64,000 nt of DNA, taken from Ailanthus altissimus. Lineage: Eukaryota > Streptophyta > Magnoliopsida > Sapindales > Simaroubaceae. Positions 22,883 through 35,670 of the stretch are shown piece after piece; the stretch's first letter is position 1, and each line of letters starts with the position of its first letter. The notes under the pieces were generated by a model, which ran no database searches, had not been told where the DNA came from, and worked only from the letters and a program-made list of their open reading frames with translations. The translations under genes were made by a program, and so were the position numbers. Where the stretch lies: the NCBI GenBank assembly GCA_946807835.1, contig OX327686.1, positions 16,988,001-17,052,000 on the forward strand, read 5' to 3'.

Positions 22883-25800
22883 TGACAGGACTCAACCTGA
22901 GACCCTCTACAGTAGATCTCAGCGGCCCTGCCGAGCACCTCGACGAAAGTTTCTCATAATATGACTGGGTAAGTTAAGAAATTCCGCGAGGCAAACCCCT
23001 TTTTAGTTCTTGCTATTACTGAGAAAATCTTGTAATACACATAAAAATGACATCAAAATTTTAAAACAAAGGGGTAGAGTTTCCAATATTTTTATGAAAA
23101 TCCATATAAAACCTGTAAGGAAATTTAACTTCTATTTCAAACACTTCTCAATACTACAAATTCGGACCTCCGGTCCTTTCCAAATCAAATCCAACACAAC
23201 TCAATTGTTTCATTTGAATCACAAAATGAGCATACTCATAAAAAGTAAAAACAATCATCATAATATCGAAATCTCTTCTTGTTGGTTCAAAATATACATA
23301 TAAATATACATGCCTACAACTATTATGCATAAAGTAAAAGGTGCTATTTAGCACATTTACATATACAAAAATGATCTTCAGATTTGGCCCACTACTCGGC
23401 AATAGAAGAATCAGCAGTTTGCGTACCGAGACCTGCACATGGGAAGGGGGTTTAGAAAACATAAAATACAAAACGAGTGAGCTAAAGGAGCTTAATGAGT
23501 GCAATTACGATTTCAAATAAAATAACTGACAGGACCCGACCCGAGACCCTCTACTATAGATCTTAACGGCCCTGCGGGGCACCCCGACGAAAATTTCTCA
23601 GAGCCTAACTGGGTAAGTTAAGAAATTCTGTGAGGCAAATCCCTTTTTCGTTCTTGCTATTACAAAGAAAATTATGTAATATACATAAAAATGGCATCTT
23701 AATTTCTCTTTGAAAAAACAACAGGCAGAGTTTCCCCTGTTTTTTGGAAAATCCATATAAAACCTGCAAAGAAATATCACTTCTATTTCAATCACTTCTC
23801 AATACTACCAATTCGAACCTCTGGTCCTTTTCAAATCAAATTCAACACAACTCAATAATTCATTTAAACCGCAAAATAAACATAGTCATGAAAAGCAAAA
23901 ATGATCATCATAATCTTGAATTCTTTTCTTGTTGGTTCAAAACATACATACAAATATACATGCCTACAACTACTATGCATAAAGTGAAGAGTGCTATTTA
24001 GCACCTTTATATATACAAAAAATGATCTTGTGATTCAGCCCACTACTCGGCCATAGGAGAATTAGCAGTTTGTGTACCGAGACCTGCACCTGAGAAAGGA
24101 GTTTAAAAAATATAAAACACAAAATGAATGAGCTAAAGGAGCTCAGTGAGTGCAAATAAGATTTCAAATAAAATAACATCATGTATAGATAGCAAATTCT
24201 AAAGTTCATGCAGAAATCATACTTCTAAAACTGATGTAAAATTATAAAACGGTTTCTAACATCATATGCTAATGAAATCTTGCCGACCGGGTTTTATCTA
24301 CATCTTTGGAAAACAATATCCAGAATTTGTATAACATAATAACTGCTGGGTGCATATAAATGCATAAATGCTATCGGTAAATCAAAAACTAGTAAAATCA
24401 TCGCTCGGCCATTTTCTTTCTAAACTGTACTAATGGTAAACCTAAAGCTCTATACTCACGCAGTGACTCAACTAGCACCGCACACGTAAGTAGGTCACGG
24501 GGCACCTCAACTAGCAGCACCCACAGCGACTGACATCTCAAGACATCTATCTTACTAGCTATGCAACGTAATCTTACATCGCATACATATAGCGAGATAA
24601 TACCCCGTACACATAGGGCGACTCACATGACTCGACATCCCGACTTCCTAGAGTTAGTGACACCCCCCATAATCTGCCCATGTGTACGGTACATACCAGC
24701 TAGGTCTAATACAATCACCACCACTATAATCTGAGGGTACCAATGGCCTTTAAAATGGATGCAGTAATTTTAAAACTGTTTCTTAAATCGAACATGTAAG
24801 AGCATGTCTATAAATATATATCAAGATCATAAATCATATTTATGCATCAAAAGCTCATAAAATATACATATTCATTATGCGGAAACATAATAAATAAAAA
24901 ATAAAAGAAATGGCAGATTTCCACTCACAACCGCTCCGCGTTTAATTTTGCTCCGGATTTTTGCTCCCGTTACTGCTCTCGATTTTCTTCACCTACGAGC
25001 CATAAATAACATTTAGAACTAAATCAAATGCTAGAATCTCATTTAACTACTAAACGCCCTAATCGGCATACAAAGCCTGGATGCATACTACTTTTCAATT
25101 TTTATTAAGGAGTCATTTAATCTAATTTAACTCACCACCCCGCGCCCTGAAAAATTATTAAACGCCTTATAACTTGGTTGGACATAATTGCCCTTCATCT
25201 TTCCAAAATACACAATTATATCCCATTTTTCTCATTTTTTGTTTTTCCATCAACCATATACATTCAATATACATAAGGCACCATTTATCCACAACAACTC
25301 AATCAAAACACCATCAATCCCTAACTTCCCTAAAGTGGCAGAATTTCACCCTATGTTCCAACACATTTCTTTTCTCAATTTCTTGTTCCAATTACATCAA
25401 AATCAAGCCAATTTCATTCTAATGCCCTAATTAAAACCCTAATTCTTACCTTGTCAATTTCTTCAAATTGATGACTCCTTCAAGCTCCACACTAGAATTC
25501 AACTCAATCTAAACCAAGAATACATACAAAAACATCAATTTAAGCAATCCTTAAAGTTTACTTATCAATCTCATAAAACAATACTTTTCTTACCTCTTTT
25601 TCTTGAATTTCCACTAATGGAGGCTTCAATTGAGATTAGGAATTGGTATGTAATCTTATTTTGGCTTGATTAAGCATGAAAAACCATGAAAAAAAACTAA
25701 AATTTCACTATAGCAACACCCCTTTCACCTTGCTCTCTTTTGCTCTAAATGTTTGCTTTTTGTTCTCTTGAAATATCTACACACTTCCAACATATATATA

Positions 25801-26258
25801 GTTATCCATAAATTAACCATTTTGTCCCTCAATTTACTCTAAATTACTAATTTTCCATTAGTTGGAAACTAAGTAAGTAATTAGTTCATTTGTAACTATC
25901 TAGTTAGAATAGTCCAAGAAACTAACTAGAATTTCAAACTTGGCAATCCATGAGATTTCTTCTATTTAGTCCATTCTCTAATATATGGATTATGCTTCTC
26001 AACAAAGGCTTAAATGAAAGTTTATGTAGTAAATTAGAATTTCTTTTTCTAGGCCAATAGAGAAAAATTCTAAAAATATTCTAGAGTCGTTCGATGCTCC
26101 GATCGAGTGTAAAATTATCAAATTAGGTCTAATATCTCCCATGCGCACCATAAAGAAAATATTTCTAATAGGGTTAAAATCGAGAAATCCTACGGGGTCT
26201 GTATTGTTCTATACCGAAATTTAGGCGCCAAAACTACTAATAGGGATTAGATATTACA
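22883..26258 (-). mobile_element. Tekay LTR complex: one full LTR plus a 644-bp LTR end, TSD ATAAA
   Basis: 22883-23526 is the last ~644 bp of a Tekay LTR and 23527-26258 is a complete 2732-bp LTR, both minus. Both begin on the plus strand with TGACAGGAC, and the full copy ends GATATTACA. Flanks are ATAAA on both sides (22878-22882 and 26259-26263), so the compound occupies a single original insertion site. No internal gag or pol is present. The structure fits an LTR inserted into another LTR of its family, then exchange between the homologous remainders. Confidence 0.9.
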
Positions 26259-26263
26259 ATAAA

Positions 26264-27330
26264 CATATCTTCCAAGGATGCTTTCTTTTCCTGTGGGGGA
26301 TGAAATCCGAGTGGGTTAGGGTTAAGTTGCTGCCCTTAGTTGCCACCCCGAGAAAAATTAGGATGATTTCTCCACCTCAGATTATAATAATTTGAATGTG
26401 GATTATTCTACTGTCTATTATGGTTCCCCACATAGTTTGCTGACTCTATGCATTGCCTATTCATGTGATTGTCACCAATTCATGCGATTGTCACCACAAA
26501 AGTAACAAGTCGCATTTTGGGTTTTGATAGCATTCACAGAATCAAACCTCTTAGTTAAAATGTTGATCTGCGCAGCCAATGCATTGAATGCATCAATCTC
26601 ATAAACTCCAACAACCTTCCTTGGTGTAACTCTTTCAGCAGACCATTGATAACTATTAGATGCCATTTCTTCCAATAATTCATATGCTTCTTCTGTGGAC
26701 TTATTCATTAGAGCTCTTCTAGCAGCGACATTGATAATTATTCTTAAATGACCTACTAGCCCATTTTAGAACCTCTGGACTAATTACCATTTCAAAAATC
26801 TATGCTGGGGACACTTCCTCAACATGTCCTTAAATTGTTCCCATGCCTCATATAATGATTCACCTTCAATCTGCATAAATGAGGTGATGTCATTCCTCAT
26901 CTTAGCTGTCTTAGCTGGTGGAAAAAACTTTGCTAAGAACTTCTGTGCTAGGTCATCCAACGTTGATATAGATCTTAAAGGTAATGACATCAACCAGCTC
27001 TTGGCCTTATCCCTTAATGAGAAAGGGAATAATCGCAATCTGATGGCATCATCTGAAACCCCATTGAACTTGAATGTATTGTAAATCTCAGAGAAGTTCA
27101 CGATATGCATGTTGTGATCATCATTGGGAGCTCCAATGAATTGCACAGACTCTTTAAGCATCTGAATAGTACTTGACTTGATTTCAAAGTTGTTTGCATT
27201 AATAATGGGGTGCCGAATACTAGACTGAATGCCTTTTGTTGTACGAATAGCATAATCCCTCAACGATCTCTACGGATTCAAAGGCTTAAATACTAGATTA
27301 TCGATATTGTCGTGATTCTCTGCCATATTT
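26264..27330 (-). pseudogene. Athila gag N-terminal and central part
   Basis: Minus strand: MRDYAIRTTKGIQSSI (about 27263; the real start may lie some codons upstream near 27325), then the conserved gag core (FSEIYNTFKFNGVSDDAIRL, LFPFSLRDKAKSWLMSLP, about 27110-26960; FLAKFFPPAKTAKMRNDI, about 26950-26895). Further down are TEEAYELLEEMASNSYQW (about 26700-26645) and a cysteine motif (CYFCGDN, about 26500), then Asn/Tyr-rich sequence to 26264. Gag builds the particle. Stops separate the segments, and the frame resumes at 22882 beyond the Tekay complex. Confidence 0.88.
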
Positions 27331-27535
27331 CTATTTTGATGTTAATCTTGATGAATTTTCTGGAATGTTCTTTCAATCTTAGGATCAAAAGATGTTAAAT
27401 TTTTGCTCTTAGTTCTTCGCATGAACTGTCAAGACAAAAAAAAACAAAAAAAAAATGGTAACTAGAATGGAATAAAGAACAAAAATAATAGTGAAATAAA
27501 ATAAATCTGAAGTAAAAGTAAGATAGTATGATATT

Positions 27536-30305
27536 TGTAATATCCAATCTCTATTAGTAGTATTGGCCCCTAGATTTCGATATAGAACAAATAAGACACC
27601 GTAGGGTTACTCGATTTTAACCCTATTAGAAATATTTTCTTTATAGTGCACGTGAGAGATATTAGACCTAATTTGGTAATTCACACTTGATCGGTGCACC
27701 GGACGACCCTAGAATATTTTTAGAATTTTTCTCTATTGGCTTGGAAAAGAAAATTCTAATTTACTACATGAATTTCCATTTAAGGGTTATGAATGGAACA
27801 AGCCTTTGTTGAGAAACATAATCTATATATTAGAGAATGGACCAATTAGAAGAAATCTCATGGATTGCCAAGTTGGAAGTTCTAGTTAGTTCTTTGGACT
27901 ATTCCAACTAGATAGTTACAAATGAACTAATTACATAATTAGTTTTCAACTAATGGAAAATTAGTAATTTTGAGAAAGTTGAAGGGTAAAATGGTAAATA
28001 GAGGGAGGACTATAAATAGGTTGGAAGTGTGTAGAATTTTGAAGATGATCAAAACCAAACACTTAGAACAAAAGAGAGAAAATTCGAGCTTGGAAAGGGG
28101 GGCTGCTACAGTGACCTTTCAAGTTTTGTTTTCATGAATTTTCATGTGTAATCAAGCCAAATTAAGGTTACAAACTAATCCCTAAGCTCAATTGAAGTCT
28201 CTATTAGTGGAAATTCAAGAAAAAGAGGTAAGAAAAGCATCTTTTATGAGTTTGATAAGTGAGAATTCAAGAATGTGTTAATTGATGTTCTTATGTGTAT
28301 TCTTGGCTTAGATTGAGTTAAATTCTAGTTTGGAGCTTGAAGGAGTCATCAATTTGAAGAAATTGGCAAGGTGAGAATTAGAGTTTTTGGTGATTTTGTT
28401 GTAGAGATTTCAATTGATTGTAATTAGGGCTTTAGAATGAAATTGGCATGATTTTGTTGTAATTGGAACAAGAAATTGAGAAAAGGAATGTGTTGGAACC
28501 TAGGGTGAAATTCTGCCACTTTAGGGAAGTTAGGAATTGAGTGGTGTTTTGATTGAATTGTTGTGTGTAAATGATGCATTTTGTGAATGGAATGTATATG
28601 GTTGATGAAAAACCCAAAAATGAAGAAAATGGGACATAATTGTCCATGTTGGAAAGGTGAAGGGCAAGTATGTCCAATCAAATGATAAGGTGTTCAATAA
28701 TTTTCAGGGCGCTGGATGGTGAGTTAGTTTCGATTATGGCTCCGTAACTAAAATCGGGAAATAGTTTACCTCCGGGCTTTGTATGCTGATTAGGGCATTT
28801 AGTAGTTAAATGAGATTCTAGTGTTCGATTTGGTTCTAAATGTCATTTATGGCGCGTAGGTGAGGATAACCGAGAGCGTTAACGGGAGCAGGAATCGGGA
28901 GCGAAATTGAGCGCGGAGCGGTTGTGAGTGGAAATCTGCCATTTCTTTTACTTTTCGGTTATTATGTTTTCGCACAATGACTATATATGTTTTATGAGCT
29001 TTCGATGCATAAACATGATTTATGATCTTGATATATTCATAGACATGCTTTTACATGATCGATTTGTGAAACAGTTTGAAAATTACTGCATTTGTTTTAA
29101 GGCCATTGGTACCCTCAGATTATAGTGGTGATGATTGTATTAGACCCGGCCGGTATATCCCGTGCAAATGGGCAGGTCTTGGGGGTGTGTCACTAACTTC
29201 GGGAAGTCGGGATGTCGAGTCATGTGAGTCGCTCCATGTGTATGGGATATTGTCTCGCTATATGCATGCGATGTAGGATTCCGCTGTGTAGCCAGTGAGA
29301 TGTCTTGAGATGTCACTGTGGGTGCTGCTAGTTGAGGTGCCCCGTGACTTACTCACGTATGTGGTGCTAGTTGAGTTGCTGCGTGGGTATAGAACTTTAG
29401 GGTTACCATTGGTACAGTTTAGAAAGAAAATGGCCGAGCGAGGATTTTACTAGTTTTCGATTTACCGATAGCATTTATGCATTTATATGCACACAGCAGT
29501 TGTTATGTTATACAGATTCTGAATATAGTTTTCCAAAGATGTAGATAAAACCCGCTCGGCAAGATTTCATTAGCATATGATATTAGAAACCGTTTTACAA
29601 TTTTACATCCGTTTTAGAAGCATAATTTCTGCATGTACTTTAGAAATTGCTATCTTTGTATAATATTCTTGTAATTGAATTCTCAATTACACTCACTGAG
29701 CTTCTTTAGTTCACTCGTTTTATATTTTATGTTTTAAACCCCTTTCCCATGTGCAGGTCTCGGAACGCAAGCTGCTGATTCTCCTACCGCCGAGTAGTGG
29801 GCCGAATCCAAAGATAATTTTTGTACATGTAAATGTGCTAATAGCACTCTTTACTTTATGCATAATAGTTGTAGGTATGTATATTTGTAAATATGTGTTG
29901 AATCAAGAAGAAGAGATTTTTAGTTTATGATGATCGTTACTACTTTTTATGATTATGCTTATTTTGTGATTTACACGAAATAATTGAGTTGTGTTGGATT
30001 TGATTTGAAAAGGACCGGAGGTCCGAATTGGTAGAATTTAGATGTGTTGGAATTAGAAGTGAAATTTCTTTGAAGGTTTATATGGATTTTCCGAAAAACA
30101 GGGGAAACTCTGTCCGTTTGTTTTTAAAACTAAAAAGTCGTTTTCATGTATATTACTAGATCTTCTTAGTAGTAACAAGAATTAAAAGGGGGTTCGCCTC
30201 GCGGAATTTCTTAACTTACCCAGTTAGGTTCGGAGGAACTTCCGTCGGGGTGCCCGGCAGGGCCGCTGGGATCTATAGTAGAGGGTCTCGGGTTGGGTCT
30301 TGTCA
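27536..30305 (+). mobile_element. Tekay solo LTR, 2770 bp, TSD ATATT
   Basis: Starts TGTAATATCC and ends CTTGTCA, flanked by ATATT at 27531-27535 and 30306-30310. It is therefore a clean solo LTR left by LTR-LTR recombination, inserted in the Athila leader between primer site and gag. A TATA-like stretch lies near 28011. Bases 28204-28631 are identical to 8766-9193. Confidence 0.93.
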
Positions 30306-30338
30306 ATATTAGTATCGATTTAAGATTAGATAAAATAG

Positions 30339-30356
30339 TCCCTGGCAACGGCGCCA
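30339..30356 (-). other. Athila primer binding site
   Basis: The minus strand reads TGGCGCCGTTGCCAGGGA starting six bases from the LTR. This TGGCGCCGTTGCC sequence is the usual Athila/Tat primer site, different from the tRNA-iMet site of the chromoviruses here. Confidence 0.88.
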
Positions 30357-30362
30357 AAAATT

Positions 30363-31769
30363 TGATGTCTGATTTAATAACCTAGCGCAATTGCACGCTT
30401 TTCGTACCAAGTAATATAGGACTAAGTCCAGATCATCGATCCCACAGAGACTATTATTTCTATTTCTTCAATTGATTACTAAAATTACTCTATTTTACCT
30501 TTATCCAGACTAGCTTTTGAGATGGAGGTTAACTAACTAAATTACTGCTATCGAATTAAACCTAATTAAAATATCGCAAGTACTCGAAGATAGAATTCAC
30601 TAATTTGATAAGTAATCTAAGGTATCGACGTATCCCCTAGTAGTTCGTTGACTCTATTAACCCCTTAGTTATTCCCTTATTATCAATTGATTGGCTAGAC
30701 ACTGATTTCATCATAAGCTTCTGTCAATAGTCGAATGATAATATCACACCCTAACAATTACCTATATGTCTATGGTAATCCGAATAAAGTGCAACTCATT
30801 AAGAATAAGTTTAATCAAACCATACGTGCCATCTAGGTATATGTCTATCCTAGATGGAACTCATAGATATTACTCTATGATCACGTATCAATCTACCTTA
30901 GGCTAAACACATGCATCCTTTTGTCAAAGTTATCATGGTTCCTAAACAATCAAAATAGTGATCAAGTATAATGAAAGCATTAAGCATAGATAAATTGAAT
31001 CAATTCAGGGATAAAAGTTCATAACTAAGAGTTTAAAAGAGTCAATTACATACTAGATTTAAGAACGTCTAACTCTAGATCAAAAGTATTTAGCTCATGT
31101 TCAAAATAAGAATATCAAAGAAAAAGTATGAAAATATCATGAATAAAATCATCTCTTAAAATTAAGGAAAAAAATAGCACAAGTGATGCCTTGAGTTATT
31201 CTTCCTCCTCTTGTTTTGATTGCTCAAGAGCTGATTCTTCAATCTTCAATAAATTCACTTTGATCTCTTTGTTTGAATGTGTATTCGTTACTTACATTTT
31301 TCTCTTTGTTAAGTCTCTCTATTTTTGCCTTAAAATAATGTTTTTGTTGCTATGAGAAACCCTAGGCACGAAGAGCTTCGAATCCACCCCAAATAAGAGA
31401 GCTGAGAGGAGTATTTAAACATCCGCATGGGCGTCGCAGTACTGGGGGCTCAGCATCACGGTGCTGGGTAGAGCACCAGGTCTGTCAAGACATCGACGAG
31501 CGTTGCGGTGCTCACTCACTGATCTGGGTACTGCGGTGCCCAACCCTTGGCGCCGCGCCGCCCAGCCATCAACTGTGCTACTTTTGTATTTTGAGCGTAA
31601 CTTCTTCGTTTGACGTTCGATTCGCCTCTCGTTTATTCCTAGGTATCAAAATTTCCATTGTGCATCTAGTTATGATCAGAAAAAATAATTAAATAGTCAA
31701 ATACCTATAATTTGGAGCAAAATACGAATGTTGGGTACAAATCATAATATTGCTTTTATGCCCCTATCA
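30363..31769 (-). repeat. Athila element 5' LTR
   Basis: Plus strand runs TGATGTCTGATT ... GCCCCTATCA. It pairs with 18363-19791, with many C/T and G/A differences. It carries the same GC-rich block (about 31430-31570). The primer site is at 30339-30356, which fixes the element's orientation as minus. Confidence 0.92.
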
Positions 31770-31823
31770 CACGCCTATCATGTCTTCGCATATTAAAAAC
31801 TTCAAGTGGTTGCACTCTTTCTG
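31770..31823 (-). pseudogene. CRM-like gag stub right of the Athila insertion
   Basis: The 54 bp continue the gag cut at 18362 (CACG, then CTATCATGTCTT, as at 32376-32393). They end near GGTTGCACTCTTTCTG, where the sequence jumps back to an earlier part of gag. Confidence 0.7.
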
Positions 31824-32640
31824 AAAATTCTGGCCATAGTTACCTCTCGATCTTCCTCGACATTGGCTCGGATCATGGCTATCTCTATTTCTTTGTGGTA
31901 GTCTCCAACACTTCTGAAACTTTGAGTAAGGCTTTGTACCATTTGGTACAAATTTCTATAATAATGATTAGGGACAAATCACTTCCTTATAATAGCTTTC
32001 ATCTCTTCCCATATATCAACAAGCCTCTTATAATTTCTTCACCTATTTAAAACTAACTGGTTCCACCAAATAATTGCATAATTAATGAATTCAACAGTAG
32101 TCAACTTTATTTTCTTTTCCTCAGAATAGTTATGACCAATAAAAAACTAGCTCCACCTCCATTTCCTACTCCAATTAAGTGTTAGGATCACTTTTACCTT
32201 GGAAATAAGGAATCTTTAATTTAATACTACCCAACTCATGATCACCTCTATCTTCACGTCTTGCTTTATCTTGTCTACCACCTTTACCATGCACAAATCT
32301 ATCTATATTGACAATAGTGGCCTGGTCATCATTATCCCATTCATCTTCATCAATGCCATCATTATTCATGGTAGCACGTCTATCATGTCTTTATATATTA
32401 GAAACTTTAAGTGGTTGCACCATTTATGAACTAGATTCAACTTTATCTATTCTTTCATTCACCTCATCAAACCTCAAATTTATTTGATTAAATTGTTGTT
32501 TTAATAACTTACAGAAAAGTTTAAAATCTATCTTTTCATATGCATCATCAAATGAGCCTTTATCTTTTTCATGAAATATGTTTAATAACCTACAAACAAA
32601 GTAAGAAAATTTTATAAACACTCCCTTATGTGTTTTCTCT
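31824..32640 (-). pseudogene. CRM-like chromovirus gag, second copy of the segment
   Basis: Minus strand: MFIKFSYFV and INLRFDEVNERIDKVESSS (about 32621-32427), NNDGIDEDEWDNDD (about 32366-32325), RRDRGDHELGSIKLKIPYFQ-like and GKSDPNT (about 32260-32175), then gag to 31824. The part 31824-32393 repeats 17800-18362 at roughly 87% identity by eye. Either two CRM-like elements are joined here or one carries an old gag duplication. Stops and shifts make it inactive. Confidence 0.8.
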
Positions 32641-33222
32641 CAAGATTGATAGCACTCACACTCGTCTTTACTTAAATATAGCTTTTACTCTCTTATAAGC
32701 TCACATTCTCTTACCTTTTTCCATTCTTTAATCTTCTCTTTGGTTCTTTATTTAATTTAAATGAACTCAATCAAAATTACCTTGCAAGAATTCAAACTCA
32801 ACAAATCAGATTACTAAGGATGAGAATGGGTTATATCAAAGGAAAGAATAGGCTAAATTTAAAACGTAAAGAGAACAAGGTTATAATGAAAATAATAAAC
32901 TAGGGAAAATAAGGACCAAAAAAAATCTGAATTATTTTGATGCAATTAGGGTTATCTTTTCTTTTTTGGATGAATTGCACAAAATAGCCAGAATACACAC
33001 TTGATGCAATAAACTTGAACAACACTTCAACTAATTTAGAACATTTTATACTTGTTTTTTTTAATTCAGAAAAAGCAAACGTGAAATCAATTAAATCTGA
33101 TTTTTTATACTTTTTTATGAATTTTTTTTAAACTTATATATAATGATAAATAATAGAACTTAAATGAATTAGGGTGAAGAAATAGATAAAAGTTACGGAT
33201 AAGAAGAAATAAAGATGATAGG
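32641..33222 (-). other. CRM-like copy B leader, no gene
   Basis: AT-rich leader between gag and the solo LTR. Its last part matches 14016-14250 in copy A. No ORF is supported. Confidence 0.6.
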
Positions 33223-34658
33223 TGATGCGATATTTCTATATCATAAATTAAGTGCAAGTATACACTATCGTATGCAAGTAATAAAGAGACTAAATAAGTC
33301 GGATGTCGAACCCACAGGGATAATGTTTTCTTTTTAACCAATTACTAAAATTATATCTTCCTAATAATTATTTAGAAAAATAAAAATCTAAGAATGAATG
33401 TAAGAAATATAAAAGTAAAGACACAATGTAATGAGATTTAAATGGTAGCACGTAGAGAAAACCTAGGATTAATATTATCCCTCAATATGTTTTTTAATGA
33501 TTAACCCTCTAATATTTAACTCACTTAGTCTTTATTATTGATCAAGACACTAATGTATTCACAAGCCTCTTCCAAGGTCATGCAAGTATATCTTAGTTTA
33601 CCAAATACCTATATTCCTATGGCACTTGTAATAAATTAAGATTCATTAAGATTAGGTCTTATTGATCATACATGCCAATTAGGTATATTCCTATCCTAAA
33701 TTGAAACTTGCATATGCAACATTGAATGTTACTCTACAATCATGCATCAAATTACCTAGGTCTAAATATTATGATTCCTCTTCCGAGTTTATCAATAATA
33801 TTACCAACTCATTCACCATATATTGGCCAGATATATTGAAGCATTAAACACAAGTAATTTAAATAATAAATGACTAAGTTTATTAAATACTAAAGGATAT
33901 GGCAATTTAAGCGCACATATTGAGTTCAAATATTAACCCTAGAAAATAAGTTAGCTTATGGCTACAAGAGAACAGCAGTAAAAATAATTATAAATCATGG
34001 TACAATTATTAGCAAACCGATATAGACGTCGAATTGCTCTTAATTGCGCTGCCTATGAACTCTTGATGCCTAAGAACGTCTTGTATCTCTCTCTAAAGTT
34101 GCTTCAATTAAGCTCCTATTGCTCTCCAAGATTCGTGCTCTGTATTCTTGGTGCTCTTGGGTCGTCTTGGATTCTTTCTTGAAGGTTGGGATCGAGTGGC
34201 TTTATATAGGGATTGATATGAGCTTGAAAATCTCAATTCTCGTCGGACTAGGACTCGCACTACCGCTGGCGCGCTATGCATCTGTCGCTGGGGCGACGCG
34301 TGAAAAAGCTATTACCGCTGGAGCGGTGGAATCTTGGCGCTGGGGCTCTGAAGTGTCGCTGGCGCGATGGTTGTATGGCGCTGGGGCGCTAGACGCGACT
34401 TGAACAGATCGTATTTCTTATTTCGATCACTATTCTAGCGCTGGGGCGACAATATTTGTGGCGCGGGGGCGCTGGACTCATATTTTGAAAACTTTGCATT
34501 TTAGTCCCTGTTTTCGCTCCTTTTGCGTTCTTTCTTTAAATTTCGTTCAAGTCCCTATAAATAACAATAATGCACATAAATAGCCATCTATTCTCATAAA
34601 ATCATAAAATATCAATAATAAAAACATGAGAAAATATATGACAAATTTGCCCTTATCA
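33223..34658 (-). mobile_element. Solo LTR, same family as 12522-14010, TSD ATAGG
   Basis: Plus strand runs TGATGCGATATTTC ... GCCCTTATCA, the reverse of 12522-14010. It is flanked by ATAGG at 33218-33222 and 34659-34663, a perfect 5-bp target duplication. The GC-rich CGCTGGGGCG cluster lies at about 34250-34475. Its site in the CRM-like leader differs from that in copy A, so the two insertions are independent. Confidence 0.93.
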
Positions 34659-34663
34659 ATAGG

Positions 34664-34762
34664 ATACAAACTCAAAAGAATAAAACAAAGGATACATAAT
34701 ACAAACAATAGAGAAAATAAAGGATAGCTCAAACATGATTTAGAACCTAAGCTCTAACCAAA
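34664..34762 (-). other. CRM-like copy B leader end with decayed primer site
   Basis: The plus strand reads GCTCTAACCA at 34751-34760, a primer site that lost two bases relative to GCTCTGATACCA, directly before the LTR at 34763. Confidence 0.6.
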
Positions 34763-35487
34763 TGATGTAAACCTCACAAAGAAAAGTGAGACCCGATGCT
34801 CAATAAGGTTTTGTTCCCAAGGATCATTCTAATTCAAATTCACAAACAAATAAAAATAATGGCCTTGACTTGGTATCTATTTAGAGATAAGAACCAAAGG
34901 TATAAGAAAAAGGGTTGACACCATACTTAGGGTAGATGAGAAAAATTGTGACTGATAAGTAAATGATGGACACCATAAGATGAAATCTTGATAAGTTCTG
35001 AAAAGTTCTTTGAAAAACCAAAAGAAAACTCTCAATAATATTAATGCTATAAACTATTTTACTTCTCATCCCTTATGGTATTTATAAAGACCACTCAGGA
35101 TGCCAAGTATCCTTTACAACTTTCAAAATTCAAGAATAAATGAAACTAAGACTAATTGTCAAACTTCTAACTACTATCAAGTAAATTCAGTAGTAAATTC
35201 AACTACTATGATAAATGCAGCTTTAAGCCTCTAAAATGACTTCTTATCTACTTCTTGGGCTTCCATCACATGGGCTGATGCCGGTATGGTCTGATTGTGA
35301 TGTCCGTCATAAAGAAACTTGAATAATATTGATAAGGTATTAATTTTCTCGAATACTTAATTCTGGCAGATTAGTGTCTTCAACAAAACATGAATTTAAG
35401 ATATGCTCAATTAACCACCTATTTTTAGATCTTGCCCTTGTTATTGGACCCTCATAGATGCTCAAAGGATCTTGTGAAGTTTTGACA
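34763..35487 (-). repeat. CRM-like copy B 5' LTR (725 bp)
   Basis: Plus strand runs TGATGTAAACC ... GTGAAGTTTTGACA; the minus strand opens TGTCAAAACTTC. It matches 10878-11464 and 14296-14478 and gives the full LTR length of the family. No partner 3' LTR for copy B is present, since its 3' end is cut at 15104. Confidence 0.8.
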
Positions 35488-35519
35488 ATTTGATTTGTAT
35501 CAATAATTCTCCTTTAGAA

Positions 35520-35670
35520 GACTAACCGAACAAGGTAGTCGAGTTTCGACCATTGTTCTGACTAGTTCGAAGGATGTGAATTTATCTTTTTCTCCTTTAA
35601 GAGTCTGATCGAATAAGGTAACCAGACTTCGACCAGTGTTTTGATCAATTCAGAGAAGATACTCTAGGTT
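35520..35670. repeat. Diverged tandem repeat, ~83-bp period
   Basis: Two units 83 bp apart share the pattern GACTAACCGAACAAGGTAGTC / GTCTGATCGAATAAGGTAACC, then TTCGACCA.TGTT. and GA..A.TTC. The units are well diverged. Confidence 0.6.

Larger units (their letters stand above)
18363..31769 (-). mobile_element. Athila element with two LTRs, gag-protease only, with nested insertions
   Basis: LTRs of 1429 bp (18363-19791) and 1407 bp (30363-31769) bound a minus-strand element. An Athila-type primer site adjoins the upstream LTR and a purine-rich tract adjoins the downstream LTR. Flanks are CACGT at 18358-18362 and CACGC at 31770-31774; the uninterrupted gag copy near 32376 reads CACGT, so this is a 5-bp target duplication with one later change. 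The LTRs look about 90% alike by eye, so the insertion is old. Inside are gag and protease but no RT, RNase H or integrase. Two Tekay LTR insertions (22883-26258 and 27536-30305), each with its own target duplication, came later. The element sits within CRM-like copy B gag. Confidence 0.9.

Noticed and set aside
23154..23504. 116-codon ORF (and relatives at 10203-10460, 23994-24209, 51492-51833, 58932-59135)
   Set aside because: All are the same 3' part of the Tekay LTR in either orientation, covering the polyadenylation and U5 zone. No independent support for coding.
34119..34403. GC-rich ORF and the matching 19496-19714 ORF
   Set aside because: They fall on the GCGCTGGGGCG clusters of LTRs, so codon bias reflects base composition only.
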